Assembly: GCF_947496385.1 (NCBI RefSeq)
Contig: NZ_CANMCP010000001.1
Coordinates: forward strand, 682,001 to 746,000
From: an uncultured Croceicoccus sp.
GTDB taxonomy: Bacteria; Pseudomonadota; Alphaproteobacteria; Sphingomonadales; Sphingomonadaceae
DNA length: 64,000 bases
Reading direction: 5' to 3'
Positions 8,037 through 16,096 of this stretch are shown one piece after another; position 1 is the stretch's first letter; every line of letters begins with the position of its first letter. The notes below the pieces were generated by a model, which did no database searches, was not told the origin of the DNA, and saw only the letters and a program-made list of their open reading frames with translations. A program made the position numbers and the translations under genes.

Positions 8037-10103
8037 TCACCGTCCGGGCTGTTTCCCCAGATAATGGCTCAGCGGATAGGGGCCGCTGCGATTGCCCGCA
8101 TCGGGGTAGAGCGCATCATAATAGGCCGCGTTTTCGAGCACGCGCGCGACATAGCGGCGCGTTTCGGTAAACGGGATCGCCTCGATCCACTCGACCCAGC
8201 CGATGCCGCCATTGCGCGGATCGCCATTGGCGCGCAGCCATTTGTTCACATTGCCCGGCCCGGCATTATAGGCCGCAACGGCAAGCGGATAGCTCCCGTA
8301 GCTGTCGAGCATGCGCCCGAAATATCCCGCGCCCAGCCGCATGTTATATTGCGGATCGTCGATCAGCGCGCTCGATTGATAGGACAGGTTCTGCTTGCCC
8401 GCCTGCTCCCGCGCGGTGCCGGGCATGAGCTGCATCAGCCCGCGTGCACCGGCATGGCTGACCGCGTCGGTCGCGAACTGGCTTTCCTGCCGCGCGATGG
8501 CGTGGATGATGGACCAGTGGCGTTCGTGGCCCGCCGGCACGTCGATGCGCGGAAAGGCATATTGCGAAAAGCCGTAGACCTGCTTCGTTGCGGCTTCACG
8601 CCCGGCGATCACGGCGAGGTCGCGGCGTCCGGTCTCGCGGGCGAGTTCGGCGATGAGCGCGAAATCCTCCGGCGTCTCCGCGCTTTCGGCGAGTTCGCGG
8701 AAGAAATAGACCGCCGTGCGCCAGTCGCCGATCCGGCCCACTTCGCGTACCGCCTGCACCAGCGGGCGGGCGGCGAATTGCACGCGCGCCTGGTTCGTCG
8801 GGGTGGGGAGCGTGGCGGCAGGCGCATTCAGCTCCCGGCCCAGCCGTTCGAGCGCGAGCTGCCCATAGAACTGATCGGGGTAGCCGGCCGCGGCCTCGTA
8901 TTGCTGCCGCGAGAAATCGGCCATCCCGGCGCGTTCGGCGGCAAGCCCGGCGAAATAGAACCCTTTCGTGCGGGCAGGGGCGGTGCGCTGCGATGCGCCA
9001 TAGGTGGCGAACATGCGCGCCGCCGTGCCGGTGTCGCCGCGTGCCAGCGCCGCCTCGCCAATGGGGTAAAACAGCTTTTCGTAATCGTCGCGGATGCTGC
9101 CCGAAAGCTTGCTCACATCCGTGCCGGGGGCGAACGCCTCGCCCGCGCGGTCGGCGATGCGCGCGGCGGTCCCGACATCGCCCGATTGCAGCGCGAATTC
9201 CGCGTTGCGGCGCAATTCCTCGATCCAGTGCTCCGCATCGTCCGGAAGACCCGCCAACGGCGGCGCATTGGCCAGCAGGCTCTGCGCCGCGGCGAACTGG
9301 TTCGATTCGCGCAATTGCCGCGCGCGATTGTAGATATAGCCGGGATCGCTGTTCGCCGATGCCGGCACCTGAAGCCCGATCGAGGCGGGGGCGGTGCCCT
9401 GCATCGCGGCAAGCCGGGCCATGTCGATCTGCCGCCGTTCGCCGGTGACGAAGCCGATCTGGCGCTCCGCCGCCTCCCTGGCACCCTGCCACAGGAGCGA
9501 GTCCATGCGCGACTCGTGGTCTTCGGCCGTGAACAGCGGGCCATAGAGCGCCGCAAGGCTGGCCTCCGCCGTGGGGCTCATCTCGCCGCCGCGCCATGCC
9601 GCGCGCGCCATTCCGGTCGCCTCGGGCCGGCCCAGCGCCTTGAGCGCGAGGGCATATTGCGCCCGCGCCGAATTGCCGATGGGCGGATGCCGGTCGAAAT
9701 AGGCGACCTGCCGCGTCGGATCGACATATTCGTCGCTCAACGCCGCCTCCGCCCGAAGGCGAAGCGTGTCCTGCTGCGGGAAACCGGGATACTGGTTGAG
9801 GAACCCGGCATAGGCGTCGAACCCCGCGTCGCGCCGCGCGATCAGCGTGTTCCACTGCATCACCGCGCGTGCCATCGGGCCGGGGGCGACGGCCATGTTC
9901 TGCATGCGCGCCCGGTCCCAGTCGGCAGGCGACCAGCGAATATCGGCAAAGCTGCCTGCATCCTGGGCCAGTAAGGGCGCGGAACTCACAAGTCCCATCG
10001 CCAGCGCGGTCGCCATGCCGGCACGCATCAAACGGTCGCGGCCCTTCGGACTGCGCATTCGGGATGGGCGAATTTGGGTTTGGTTCGTGGTCATGCTGGA
10101 CAT
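8037..10103 (-). CDS. slt: Soluble lytic murein transglycosylase (Slt family)
   Basis: This periplasmic enzyme cuts peptidoglycan glycan strands to 1,6-anhydromuropeptides. The protein is 688 residues long. The ATG at 10103 is preceded at 10 bp by AGGAGGG, deciding against the longer frame. A signal peptide runs to about residue 50 (core MATALAMGLVSSAPLLAQ). A long alpha-helical superhelix (about 50-500) precedes the catalytic goose-lysozyme-like domain with ARQESQF (catalytic Glu), GARGLMQLMPGTA and YNMRLGAGYFGRML and AVAAYNAGPGNVNKW. The product anhydromuropeptides are the substrate class of the AmpG permease found at 35260. It is divergent from dapA, with which it shares the 110-bp upstream region. 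Confidence 0.95.
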   Translation of the reverse strand: MSSMTTNQTQIRPSRMRSPKGRDRLMRAGMATALAMGLVSSAPLLAQDAGSFADIRWSPADWDRARMQNMAVAPGPMARAVMQWNTLIARRDAGFDAYAGFLNQYPGFPQQDTLRLRAEAALSDEYVDPTRQVAYFDRHPPIGNSARAQYALALKALGRPEATGMARAAWRGGEMSPTAEASLAALYGPLFTAEDHESRMDSLLWQGAREAAERQIGFVTGERRQIDMARLAAMQGTAPASIGLQVPASANSDPGYIYNRARQLRESNQFAAAQSLLANAPPLAGLPDDAEHWIEELRRNAEFALQSGDVGTAARIADRAGEAFAPGTDVSKLSGSIRDDYEKLFYPIGEAALARGDTGTAARMFATYGASQRTAPARTKGFYFAGLAAERAGMADFSRQQYEAAAGYPDQFYGQLALERLGRELNAPAATLPTPTNQARVQFAARPLVQAVREVGRIGDWRTAVYFFRELAESAETPEDFALIAELARETGRRDLAVIAGREAATKQVYGFSQYAFPRIDVPAGHERHWSIIHAIARQESQFATDAVSHAGARGLMQLMPGTAREQAGKQNLSYQSSALIDDPQYNMRLGAGYFGRMLDSYGSYPLAVAAYNAGPGNVNKWLRANGDPRNGGIGWVEWIEAIPFTETRRYVARVLENAAYYDALYPDAGNRSGPYPLSHYLGKQPGR

Positions 10104-10214
10104 TATGGGGCGACCCTCCTTATCACGCGCTGAACGGTCGGGGGCGCATCGCGTTCCGGCCTGCGTCCCGTGCCGGTCGTCCCCGGCGCGCAACCTGTTT
10201 TGTGATACGGAGCC

Positions 10215-11102
10215 ATGTCGATGTTTTCAGGGTCCATTCCTGCCTTGGTGACCCCCTTTCGCGACGGGGCTTTCGATGAAAAGGCGTTTCGCCGCCTGAT
10301 CGACTGGCAGATCGAGAACGGGTCGAAGGCGCTCGTTCCATGCGGCACCACGGGTGAGAATTCGACGCTGACCAATGACGAACATCACCGCGTGATCGAG
10401 GTCTGCGTCGAGCACACCGCGGGCCGCGTGCCGGTGATCGCGGGATGCGGCTCGAACGACACGGCGAGCGCGCTCATGCACATGGAATATTCGGAGAAGT
10501 TCGGCGCGGATGCCGCACTCGTCGTCGCGCCTTATTACAACAAGCCGAGCCAGGCCGGGCTGATCGCGCATTTCTCGCATCTTGCGAACAATTCCGCGCT
10601 GCCGATCGTGCTGTATAACGTGCCGGGCCGCACCGTGACGGATATCGAGCCGGAGACGGTGTGCGAGCTGGTCAACCTGTTCCCCGACAAGATCATCGGT
10701 ATCAAGGATGCGAGCGGCGACCTGTCGCGCGTGGTCGATCACCGCATGGGCATCGGTCGCGCGTTCTGTCAGCTTTCGGGCGATGACGAGCTTGCGCTTC
10801 CCGCCAATGCGGCGGGCGCGGTGGGGTGCATCTCGGTGACGGCCAATGTCGCCCCCAAGCTGTGCGCGGAGTTTCAGCAAGCCTGTGTCGAGAATGATTT
10901 TGCCGAGGCGCGCCGGATCAACGACCGGCTCTACCCGCTGCACTACGCCATGTTCGAGGACAGCTCCCCCGCGCCGGTCAAATATGCCCTGTCGCGCGTG
11001 CACGACTGGATCAGCGACGAATTGCGGCTCCCGCTCACGCTGTGCAGCGAACCGGCACGGCGCGCGGTCGATGCCGCGCTCGACCATGCGGGGCTCCTGT
11101 AA
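10215..11102 (+). CDS. dapA: 4-hydroxy-tetrahydrodipicolinate synthase DapA
   Basis: DapA condenses pyruvate with aspartate semialdehyde, the first committed step of lysine and diaminopimelate synthesis. The 295-residue TIM barrel shows the pyruvate-binding GTTGE (about 44-48), the catalytic Tyr in VLYNVPGRT (Y134) and the Schiff-base lysine in IGIKDASGD (K164). The ATG at 10215 follows CGGAG. smpB follows 60 bp downstream on the same strand, a common pairing. Confidence 0.97.
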   Translation: MSMFSGSIPALVTPFRDGAFDEKAFRRLIDWQIENGSKALVPCGTTGENSTLTNDEHHRVIEVCVEHTAGRVPVIAGCGSNDTASALMHMEYSEKFGADAALVVAPYYNKPSQAGLIAHFSHLANNSALPIVLYNVPGRTVTDIEPETVCELVNLFPDKIIGIKDASGDLSRVVDHRMGIGRAFCQLSGDDELALPANAAGAVGCISVTANVAPKLCAEFQQACVENDFAEARRINDRLYPLHYAMFEDSSPAPVKYALSRVHDWISDELRLPLTLCSEPARRAVDAALDHAGLL

Positions 11103-11162
11103 CCGGGTAATTGGCCGATCGCCCTTTTCTTGGACGCGATCGCACCCTACATCGCAGCGCCT

Positions 11163-11645
11163 ATGGCACGTCCCAAACCCACAAGCTTCGACAAGCAGAA
11201 GACCGTCGCCGAAAACCGGCGCGCCCGGTTCGATTACCATATCGACGAGGTGTTCGAGGCGGGCATCGCGCTCACCGGCACGGAGGTGAAGAGCCTGCGC
11301 GGGGGTGAAGGCTCGATCGCGGAAAGCTATGCCGAATTGCGCAAGGGCGAAGTCTGGCTCGTCAATGCCAACGTCCCTGAATTCAGCCATGGCAACCGGT
11401 TCAATCACGAACCGAAACGCCCGCGCAAGCTGCTGCTCCACGAACGGCAGATTTCAAAGCTTCACGGCGCGGTGGAACGCAAGGGCATGACGCTTGTGCC
11501 GCTCTCCATCTATTTCAACGGGCAGGGCCGGGCGAAGGTGGAACTCGCGCTCGCCCGCGGCAAGAATGTCGCGGACAAGCGCGCGACGGTGAAGGATCGC
11601 GACTGGAAACGGCAGCAGCAGCGCATTCTGCGCGAACATAGCTGA
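11163..11645 (+). CDS. smpB: SsrA-binding protein SmpB
   Basis: SmpB carries tmRNA to stalled ribosomes for trans-translation. The 160-residue protein begins [20 protein letters not shown] and contains [11 protein letters not shown] and the basic C-terminal tail [19 protein letters not shown] that enters the empty mRNA channel. An upstream in-frame ATG at 11130 is rejected because the family start is at 11163. The tmRNA gene is not in this window. Confidence 0.97.
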   Translation: MARPKPTSFDKQKTVAENRRARFDYHIDEVFEAGIALTGTEVKSLRGGEGSIAESYAELRKGEVWLVNANVPEFSHGNRFNHEPKRPRKLLLHERQISKLHGAVERKGMTLVPLSIYFNGQGRAKVELALARGKNVADKRATVKDRDWKRQQQRILREHS

Positions 11646-11653
11646 TCCGTTCG

Positions 11654-11676
11654 GCATCGCGGTTCATTCGCGATGC
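11654..11676 (+). terminator. Hairpin after smpB (weak terminator candidate)
   Basis: GCATCGCG (11654-11661), a 7-base loop, and CGCGATGC (11669-11676) form a perfect 8-bp stem just after the smpB stop. There is no T-run directly after it, so it may protect the 3' end or end transcription only weakly. Confidence 0.4.
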
Positions 11677-11786
11677 AGGCCGCAAGCCTTATGTTTTGCC
11701 GAAACCATCCGTTATAGTCCCCGCAATGCGTATTGCGCGCAGCGGGGTCACGGCGTACTTGCGGGACCGACGATGAAGAGCGGCGG

Positions 11787-12371
11787 ATGAAAAAGCGACT
11801 GATCGATTGGACGCGGGGCCGGATGCCCACGCGCGAGGGGATGGCGGGCAACCGCTTTCTCGCCCCGATCGCGCATCGTTTTCTGAGCCCCGAATTGTGG
11901 CGCTTTACCCGCCGATCGGTCCCGCGCGGCGTGGCGCTCGGCCTTTTTGCCGCGTTCATCGTGCCGCTGGGCCAGATTTTCCTCGCCGCGTTCCTGGCGC
12001 TTCCCACGCGGGCGAACGTGCCGCTTGCCGCGGCGGTGACCTTCGTGACGAACCCGTTCACCGTGCCGTTCTGGGTCGTGTTCGCGAACCGGGTCGGCGG
12101 CGCGCTTTTGCGGGCGGACTATTATGCCGGGGCGCCTCTGTCCGATCATATCGACAATGGCTGGTGGAGTCGGATGGGGCAGTTCTTCGAAACCGCCGGC
12201 GTCACCGCGTTCGGCTTCGTCGTGCTTGCGGTGGGGTCCGCGATCGTCGGCTATTTCGTGTCCGGCTGGCTGTGGCGCTGGCAGGTGGGGCGCCGCCGCC
12301 GCCACGCGCTTTCCATCCGGCAGGAGGCCCGCATTCTCGCCCGCGAACGTCAGGCCGGGTCGGGCGATTGA
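11787..12371 (+). CDS. DUF2062 membrane protein
   Basis: This is a 194-residue inner-membrane protein of the DUF2062 family, whose function is unknown. The ATG at 11787 (MKKRLIDWTRG) comes after GGCGG and avoids a non-conserved extension starting at 11733. The family segment runs from about 35 to 165: SVPRGVALGLFAAFIVPLGQ, then FVTNPFTVPFWVVFANRVGG, then a late helix GFVVLAVGSAIVGYFVSGWL. The C-terminus is strongly basic and cytoplasmic (RRRRHALSIRQEARILARERQ). The stop codon overlaps the TTG start of cckA, so the two are translationally coupled. That coupling is the only clue to function. Confidence 0.85.
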   Translation: MKKRLIDWTRGRMPTREGMAGNRFLAPIAHRFLSPELWRFTRRSVPRGVALGLFAAFIVPLGQIFLAAFLALPTRANVPLAAAVTFVTNPFTVPFWVVFANRVGGALLRADYYAGAPLSDHIDNGWWSRMGQFFETAGVTAFGFVVLAVGSAIVGYFVSGWLWRWQVGRRRRHALSIRQEARILARERQAGSGD

Positions 12372-14842
12372 CCCCGGCGGAGCCTGTACGGGCCCGATTG
12401 CCGATTCGCGGGCGGGACGGGATCTGGCTCGCCGCGGCAGCGCTGCTGAGCGGGATACTCCTCCAACTCGTCAGCGGGCAATGGCTGCTCACGGGGGTTT
12501 ATCTCAGCGGGCTGGCGGTGATGTTCGGCATCGTCTGGGCGGTGATGCCGCGGCTTTCCGCGCGCTTTTCCATTGCGGAGGCCGATAGCCCGGACGTCGA
12601 GGACTGGTCCGTGACGGCGGCGGCGATCGAATGGCCCGATGTTGCGATGGCGATCACCAATCGGCGCGGCCGCATCGTGTGCGCCAATGCCCGTTACGGC
12701 GAATGGTTCGGTTTCGACGATGCGACGCCGGGCGGCCCGTTCGAACGCGGCGATGCGGAACGGCTCCCGCAGGCGGTCAAGGATGCCTGGCGCAGTGGGG
12801 AGGCATCGCTCGACCGGCTGGTGCGGCGAAACGGGCGCTGGAATCTCAAGCTCGCGCGGGCAGGGCGGGGCGAGGATTACCTCATCTGGACCTTCACCCC
12901 GGTGGCGAGCGAGAACCAAGTTGCTGAGGTCGTCCGCCACTTGCGCGGACGCGTGGGGCGCGCACTCGGCGCGGCGGGAATACAGGCGGCGGCGGTCAAT
13001 CCCGACGGGACCATCCTCGGCGCGAACGATGCGTTCGCCGCGCGTGCGACGGGCCGTGCGGACGGATCGACCACGGGGCAGGATTTCGTCGATTTCCTGA
13101 CGGGCGACGAATACGAACGCTATTTCTACGCGCGGGAGGGCGAGGACGGCGATCCGCTCACGCTGGTTCACGTGCCCATCGCGGACCCCGATATTGCGCC
13201 GGGCGACATTCCGGAACTTCCGCCGACATTGTTCCTGATCCTCAACAGCGGGCCGCGCGCATCCGCGGTGTCGAGCCTGCCGGATATAGAGGCGCTGATG
13301 TCGCTCCTGCCGCTGGGGCTTGCCATGGCGGACAGGGACGGACGGTTCCTCTTCGTCAATCGCGCGTTCCGGCGTGCCGTCGCGCTCGACGAAAAGGTCG
13401 AGACGCCGTCCTTCCCCGCCGAACTGGTCGTGCACGAGGACAAAAGCGCGCTTGCCGATGCGGTGCGGCGCCATGCGGCGGGCGCGCCCGGTTCGGCCAA
13501 GGTGCCGGTCCGGCTCGAAAGCATGCCCGACGAAACCGTCTCGATCAGCCTGGCGAGCGTGCGCGGGCTGGGCGAGGCGGCGGTCATGCTCAGCCTCAAG
13601 GATTCGACCGAGGAAACCCGCCTCAAACGCCAAGTCGCGCAGGCCACCAAGATGCAGGCGGTTGGGCAGCTTGCCGGCGGTGTCGCGCATGATTTCAACA
13701 ATGTTCTGACCGCGATCATCGGCTATTGCGACCTCATGCTGCTGCGCCATACGCCGGGCGACATCGATTACGATGATATTCAGCAGATCAAGGCCAATTC
13801 CAATCGCGCCGCCTCGCTGACCCGGCAATTGCTGGCCTTTTCGCGGCAGCAGACCCTGCGCCCGCAAACCTTGCAGCTTCCCGATGTGATATCGGAGGTT
13901 TCGGTCCTTCTGAAGCGGCTCATCGGTGAGAAGATCCGGCTCGTGGTGACGCATGACCGTGCGCTGGGTCCGGTGCGCGCCGATCCGGGGCAGCTGGAGC
14001 AGGTCATCGTCAACCTCGCCGTCAATGCCCGTGACGCGATGCTCGCCAAGAGCGATGGCGGCACGCTCAAGATTTCCACCCACCGCATCGGCCCGGCCGA
14101 AGTGCGCGAGCTCAACAATGATATCCTGCCGAAGGGGCATTATACCGCGCTCTGCGTCACGGATACGGGCGGCGGCATTCCGGTCGACAAGCTCGGCAAG
14201 ATTTTCGAGCCGTTCTACACGACGAAGGAAACGGGCAAGGGTACCGGGCTCGGCCTGTCCACCGTGTATGGCATCGTGAAGCAGTCGGGCGGTTTCATCT
14301 TTGCCGACAGCCCGCCGGGCGGCGGCGCGCAATTCTCCGTCTACCTCCCCGTGCACACGGTGCAGCCGGGCGAGATCGTCGCCGAGCAGAAGGCCAAGCG
14401 CGTGCCGGAGCCGGAAAGCGCGGTCAGCTTCGGCGGCAATGGCGCGATCCTCCTGGTCGAGGACGAGCACACGGTACGCGCCGTCGCGGAGCGCGCGCTC
14501 AAGAGGCAGGGCTACGAGGTGACCTGCGCCGCCGATGGCGAGGAAGGGCTGGAGATCATCGGGCGCGATGGCCGGTTCGACCTGGTGGTGAGCGATGTCG
14601 TCATGCCGACGATGGACGGGCCCGCGATGGTCCGCGAAATCCGCAAGCAATATCCGCATATCCCCGTCATCTTCATGTCCGGCTATGCGGAGGAGCAGCT
14701 GCGCCGCGAAATCGACATCGCCGGCATGTATTTCCTCGCCAAGCCATTTTCCGTGGCGCAGATCGGCGAGCAGGTCGCCCGCGTCCTCGCCAAGGCGCGC
14801 GAAGGGGGCGCGGCGGGTGCGGACAATCCGCGCGTCGAATGA
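12368..14842 (+). CDS. cckA: Cell-cycle hybrid histidine kinase CckA
   Basis: CckA is the membrane kinase at the head of the CckA-ChpT-CtrA/CpdR phosphorelay. The protein is about 824 residues from a TTG at 12368 that overlaps the upstream stop; no ATG is available before the membrane helices. Order of parts: two membrane helices (about 20-65), PAS-like regions (about 85-400), a HisKA dimerisation helix with QLAGGVAHDFNNVLTAIIGY (phospho-His near 440), an HATPase with N-, G1- and G2-box segments (VNLAVNARDAM, DTGGGIPVDKLGKIFEPF, GKGTGLGLSTVYGIVKQSGG), and a C-terminal receiver (ILLVEDEHTVRAVA) with its phospho-acceptor Asp in VVSDVVMP near 742. The HDFNN box and the fused receiver are typical of CckA. 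CpdR, a downstream target, is at 23924. Confidence 0.9.
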   Translation: MTPAEPVRARLPIRGRDGIWLAAAALLSGILLQLVSGQWLLTGVYLSGLAVMFGIVWAVMPRLSARFSIAEADSPDVEDWSVTAAAIEWPDVAMAITNRRGRIVCANARYGEWFGFDDATPGGPFERGDAERLPQAVKDAWRSGEASLDRLVRRNGRWNLKLARAGRGEDYLIWTFTPVASENQVAEVVRHLRGRVGRALGAAGIQAAAVNPDGTILGANDAFAARATGRADGSTTGQDFVDFLTGDEYERYFYAREGEDGDPLTLVHVPIADPDIAPGDIPELPPTLFLILNSGPRASAVSSLPDIEALMSLLPLGLAMADRDGRFLFVNRAFRRAVALDEKVETPSFPAELVVHEDKSALADAVRRHAAGAPGSAKVPVRLESMPDETVSISLASVRGLGEAAVMLSLKDSTEETRLKRQVAQATKMQAVGQLAGGVAHDFNNVLTAIIGYCDLMLLRHTPGDIDYDDIQQIKANSNRAASLTRQLLAFSRQQTLRPQTLQLPDVISEVSVLLKRLIGEKIRLVVTHDRALGPVRADPGQLEQVIVNLAVNARDAMLAKSDGGTLKISTHRIGPAEVRELNNDILPKGHYTALCVTDTGGGIPVDKLGKIFEPFYTTKETGKGTGLGLSTVYGIVKQSGGFIFADSPPGGGAQFSVYLPVHTVQPGEIVAEQKAKRVPEPESAVSFGGNGAILLVEDEHTVRAVAERALKRQGYEVTCAADGEEGLEIIGRDGRFDLVVSDVVMPTMDGPAMVREIRKQYPHIPVIFMSGYAEEQLRREIDIAGMYFLAKPFSVAQIGEQVARVLAKAREGGAAGADNPRVE

Positions 14843-14865
14843 TCACCCGCCATCTTGTCCCGGCG

Positions 14866-14880
14866 GAACAAAATGAATAC
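14866..14880. promoter_or_regulatory. Degenerate LexA (SOS) box candidate upstream of recA
   Basis: GAAC, 7 bases, ATAC matches the alphaproteobacterial LexA pattern GAAC-N7-GAAC at 6 of 8 positions. It lies just upstream of the recA promoter, where a repressor could act. The match is imperfect. Confidence 0.3.
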
Positions 14881-14893
14881 ATACGGCTTGCGG

Positions 14894-14921
14894 TTGACGT
14901 TTCGTGTTGGCCGCCTAGGCA
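14894..14921 (+). promoter_or_regulatory. Promoter of recA
   Basis: TTGACG (14894-14899) and TAGGCA (14916-14921) are 16 bp apart, about 57 bp upstream of the recA start. The -10 box has the CTAnn form seen at several other promoters in this window. Confidence 0.5.
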
Positions 14922-14978
14922 TTGATACGTTGCCCTGAACGGCAGCGAATCCCAATTTTTTCGTGAAGGAATTCTATC

Positions 14979-16010
14979 GTGGACCGGCAAAAGGCGCTCG
15001 ACGCCGCACTCGCGCAGATCGACAGGGCCTTCGGCAAGGGCTCGGCCATGAAGCTGGGCAGCCGGGAGGCCATGAATGTCGAGGCGATCTCGACCGGTTC
15101 GCTCGGGCTCGACATTGCGCTTGGCATCGGCGGCCTGCCCAAGGGCCGCGTGATCGAGGTGTATGGCCCCGAAAGCTCGGGCAAGACCACGCTGGCGCTG
15201 CACGTCATTGCGGAGGCGCAGAAGAACGGCGGAACCGCCGCCTTCGTCGATGCCGAACACGCGCTCGATCCCGTCTATGCCAAGAAGCTCGGCGTCGATG
15301 TCGACGAACTCATCGTGTCGCAGCCCGACACAGGCGAGCAGGCACTCGAAATCGTCGATACGCTGGTGCGCTCCAACGCGATCGACGTGCTGGTGGTCGA
15401 TTCGGTCGCGGCGCTGGTCCCGCGTGCGGAGATCGAGGGCGAGATGGGCGACAGCCACGTCGGCCTTCAGGCGCGTTTGATGAGCCAGTCGCTGCGCAAG
15501 CTGACCGGGTCGATCAACCGTTCGAAATGCATGGTGATCTTCATCAACCAGCTGCGCATGAAGATTGGCGTGATGTACGGCAATCCGGAAACGACGACGG
15601 GCGGCAATGCGCTGAAATTCTATGCGTCGGTCCGGCTCGACATTCGCCGCACCGGACAGATCAAGGACCGCGACGAGATCGTCGGCAATTCGACCCGCGT
15701 GAAGGTGGTGAAGAACAAGGTCGCCCCGCCGTTCAAGCAGGTGGAATTCGACATCATGTATGGCGAGGGCATTTCGAAGATCGGCGAGATTCTCGATCTC
15801 GGCGTGAAGGCCGGGCTGGTCGAGAAATCCGGCGCCTGGTTCAGCTATGACAGCGTGCGGATCGGCCAGGGCCGTGAAAACGCGAAGAATTTCCTCAAGG
15901 AAAACGACGAACTCCGCGAAAAGCTGGAGGCTGCCATCCGCGGCAAGACCGACAAGGTCGCCGAGGAAATGATGGTCAACCCCGGCAAGGATGACGGCGA
16001 AGAGGATTGA
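14979..16010 (+). CDS. recA: Recombinase RecA
   Basis: RecA drives homologous recombination and SOS induction by LexA cleavage. The 343-residue protein starts at GTG (14979) with GAAGGA 9 bp upstream and the family N-terminus [20 protein letters not shown]. The P-loop GPESSGKT is at residues 63-70. Loop L1 ([19 protein letters not shown]) and loop L2 ([20 protein letters not shown]) are complete. The acidic C-terminal tail ends GKDDGEED. It has its own promoter and a strong terminator at 16018-16047. Confidence 0.98.
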   Translation: MDRQKALDAALAQIDRAFGKGSAMKLGSREAMNVEAISTGSLGLDIALGIGGLPKGRVIEVYGPESSGKTTLALHVIAEAQKNGGTAAFVDAEHALDPVYAKKLGVDVDELIVSQPDTGEQALEIVDTLVRSNAIDVLVVDSVAALVPRAEIEGEMGDSHVGLQARLMSQSLRKLTGSINRSKCMVIFINQLRMKIGVMYGNPETTTGGNALKFYASVRLDIRRTGQIKDRDEIVGNSTRVKVVKNKVAPPFKQVEFDIMYGEGISKIGEILDLGVKAGLVEKSGAWFSYDSVRIGQGRENAKNFLKENDELREKLEAAIRGKTDKVAEEMMVNPGKDDGEED

Positions 16011-16017
16011 TCGCGAT

Positions 16018-16047
16018 GCGGGCGGAAGGCCGTGCCCTTCCGCCCGC
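16018..16047 (+). terminator. Terminator of recA
   Basis: A 12-bp perfect stem (GCGGGCGGAAGG at 16018-16029 with 16036-16047) with a 6-base loop lies 7 bp after the recA stop. The T-run is short (CATTTCCC). Confidence 0.75.
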
Positions 16048-16061
16048 GCGCATTTCCCGGC

Positions 16062-16090
16062 TTGCCCGGCATCGCGCGCTGTCCTAACTG
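16062..16090 (+). promoter_or_regulatory. Promoter of alaS
   Basis: TTGCCC (16062-16067) and TAACTG (16085-16090) are 17 bp apart. The -10 box ends only 6 bp before the alaS ATG, so the mRNA would be leaderless or nearly so if this promoter is used. Confidence 0.4.
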
Positions 16091-16096
16091 CGTGCC

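Noticed and set aside
7962..9974. A 670-codon plus-strand frame opposite the lytic transglycosylase
   Set aside because: Arg/Ala/Gly-rich shadow; the minus-strand gene has a signal peptide, a ribosome site and catalytic motifs.
14937..14950. GAAC-N6-GAAT as a second LexA box before recA
   Set aside because: The spacing is 6, not 7, so it does not fit the motif.
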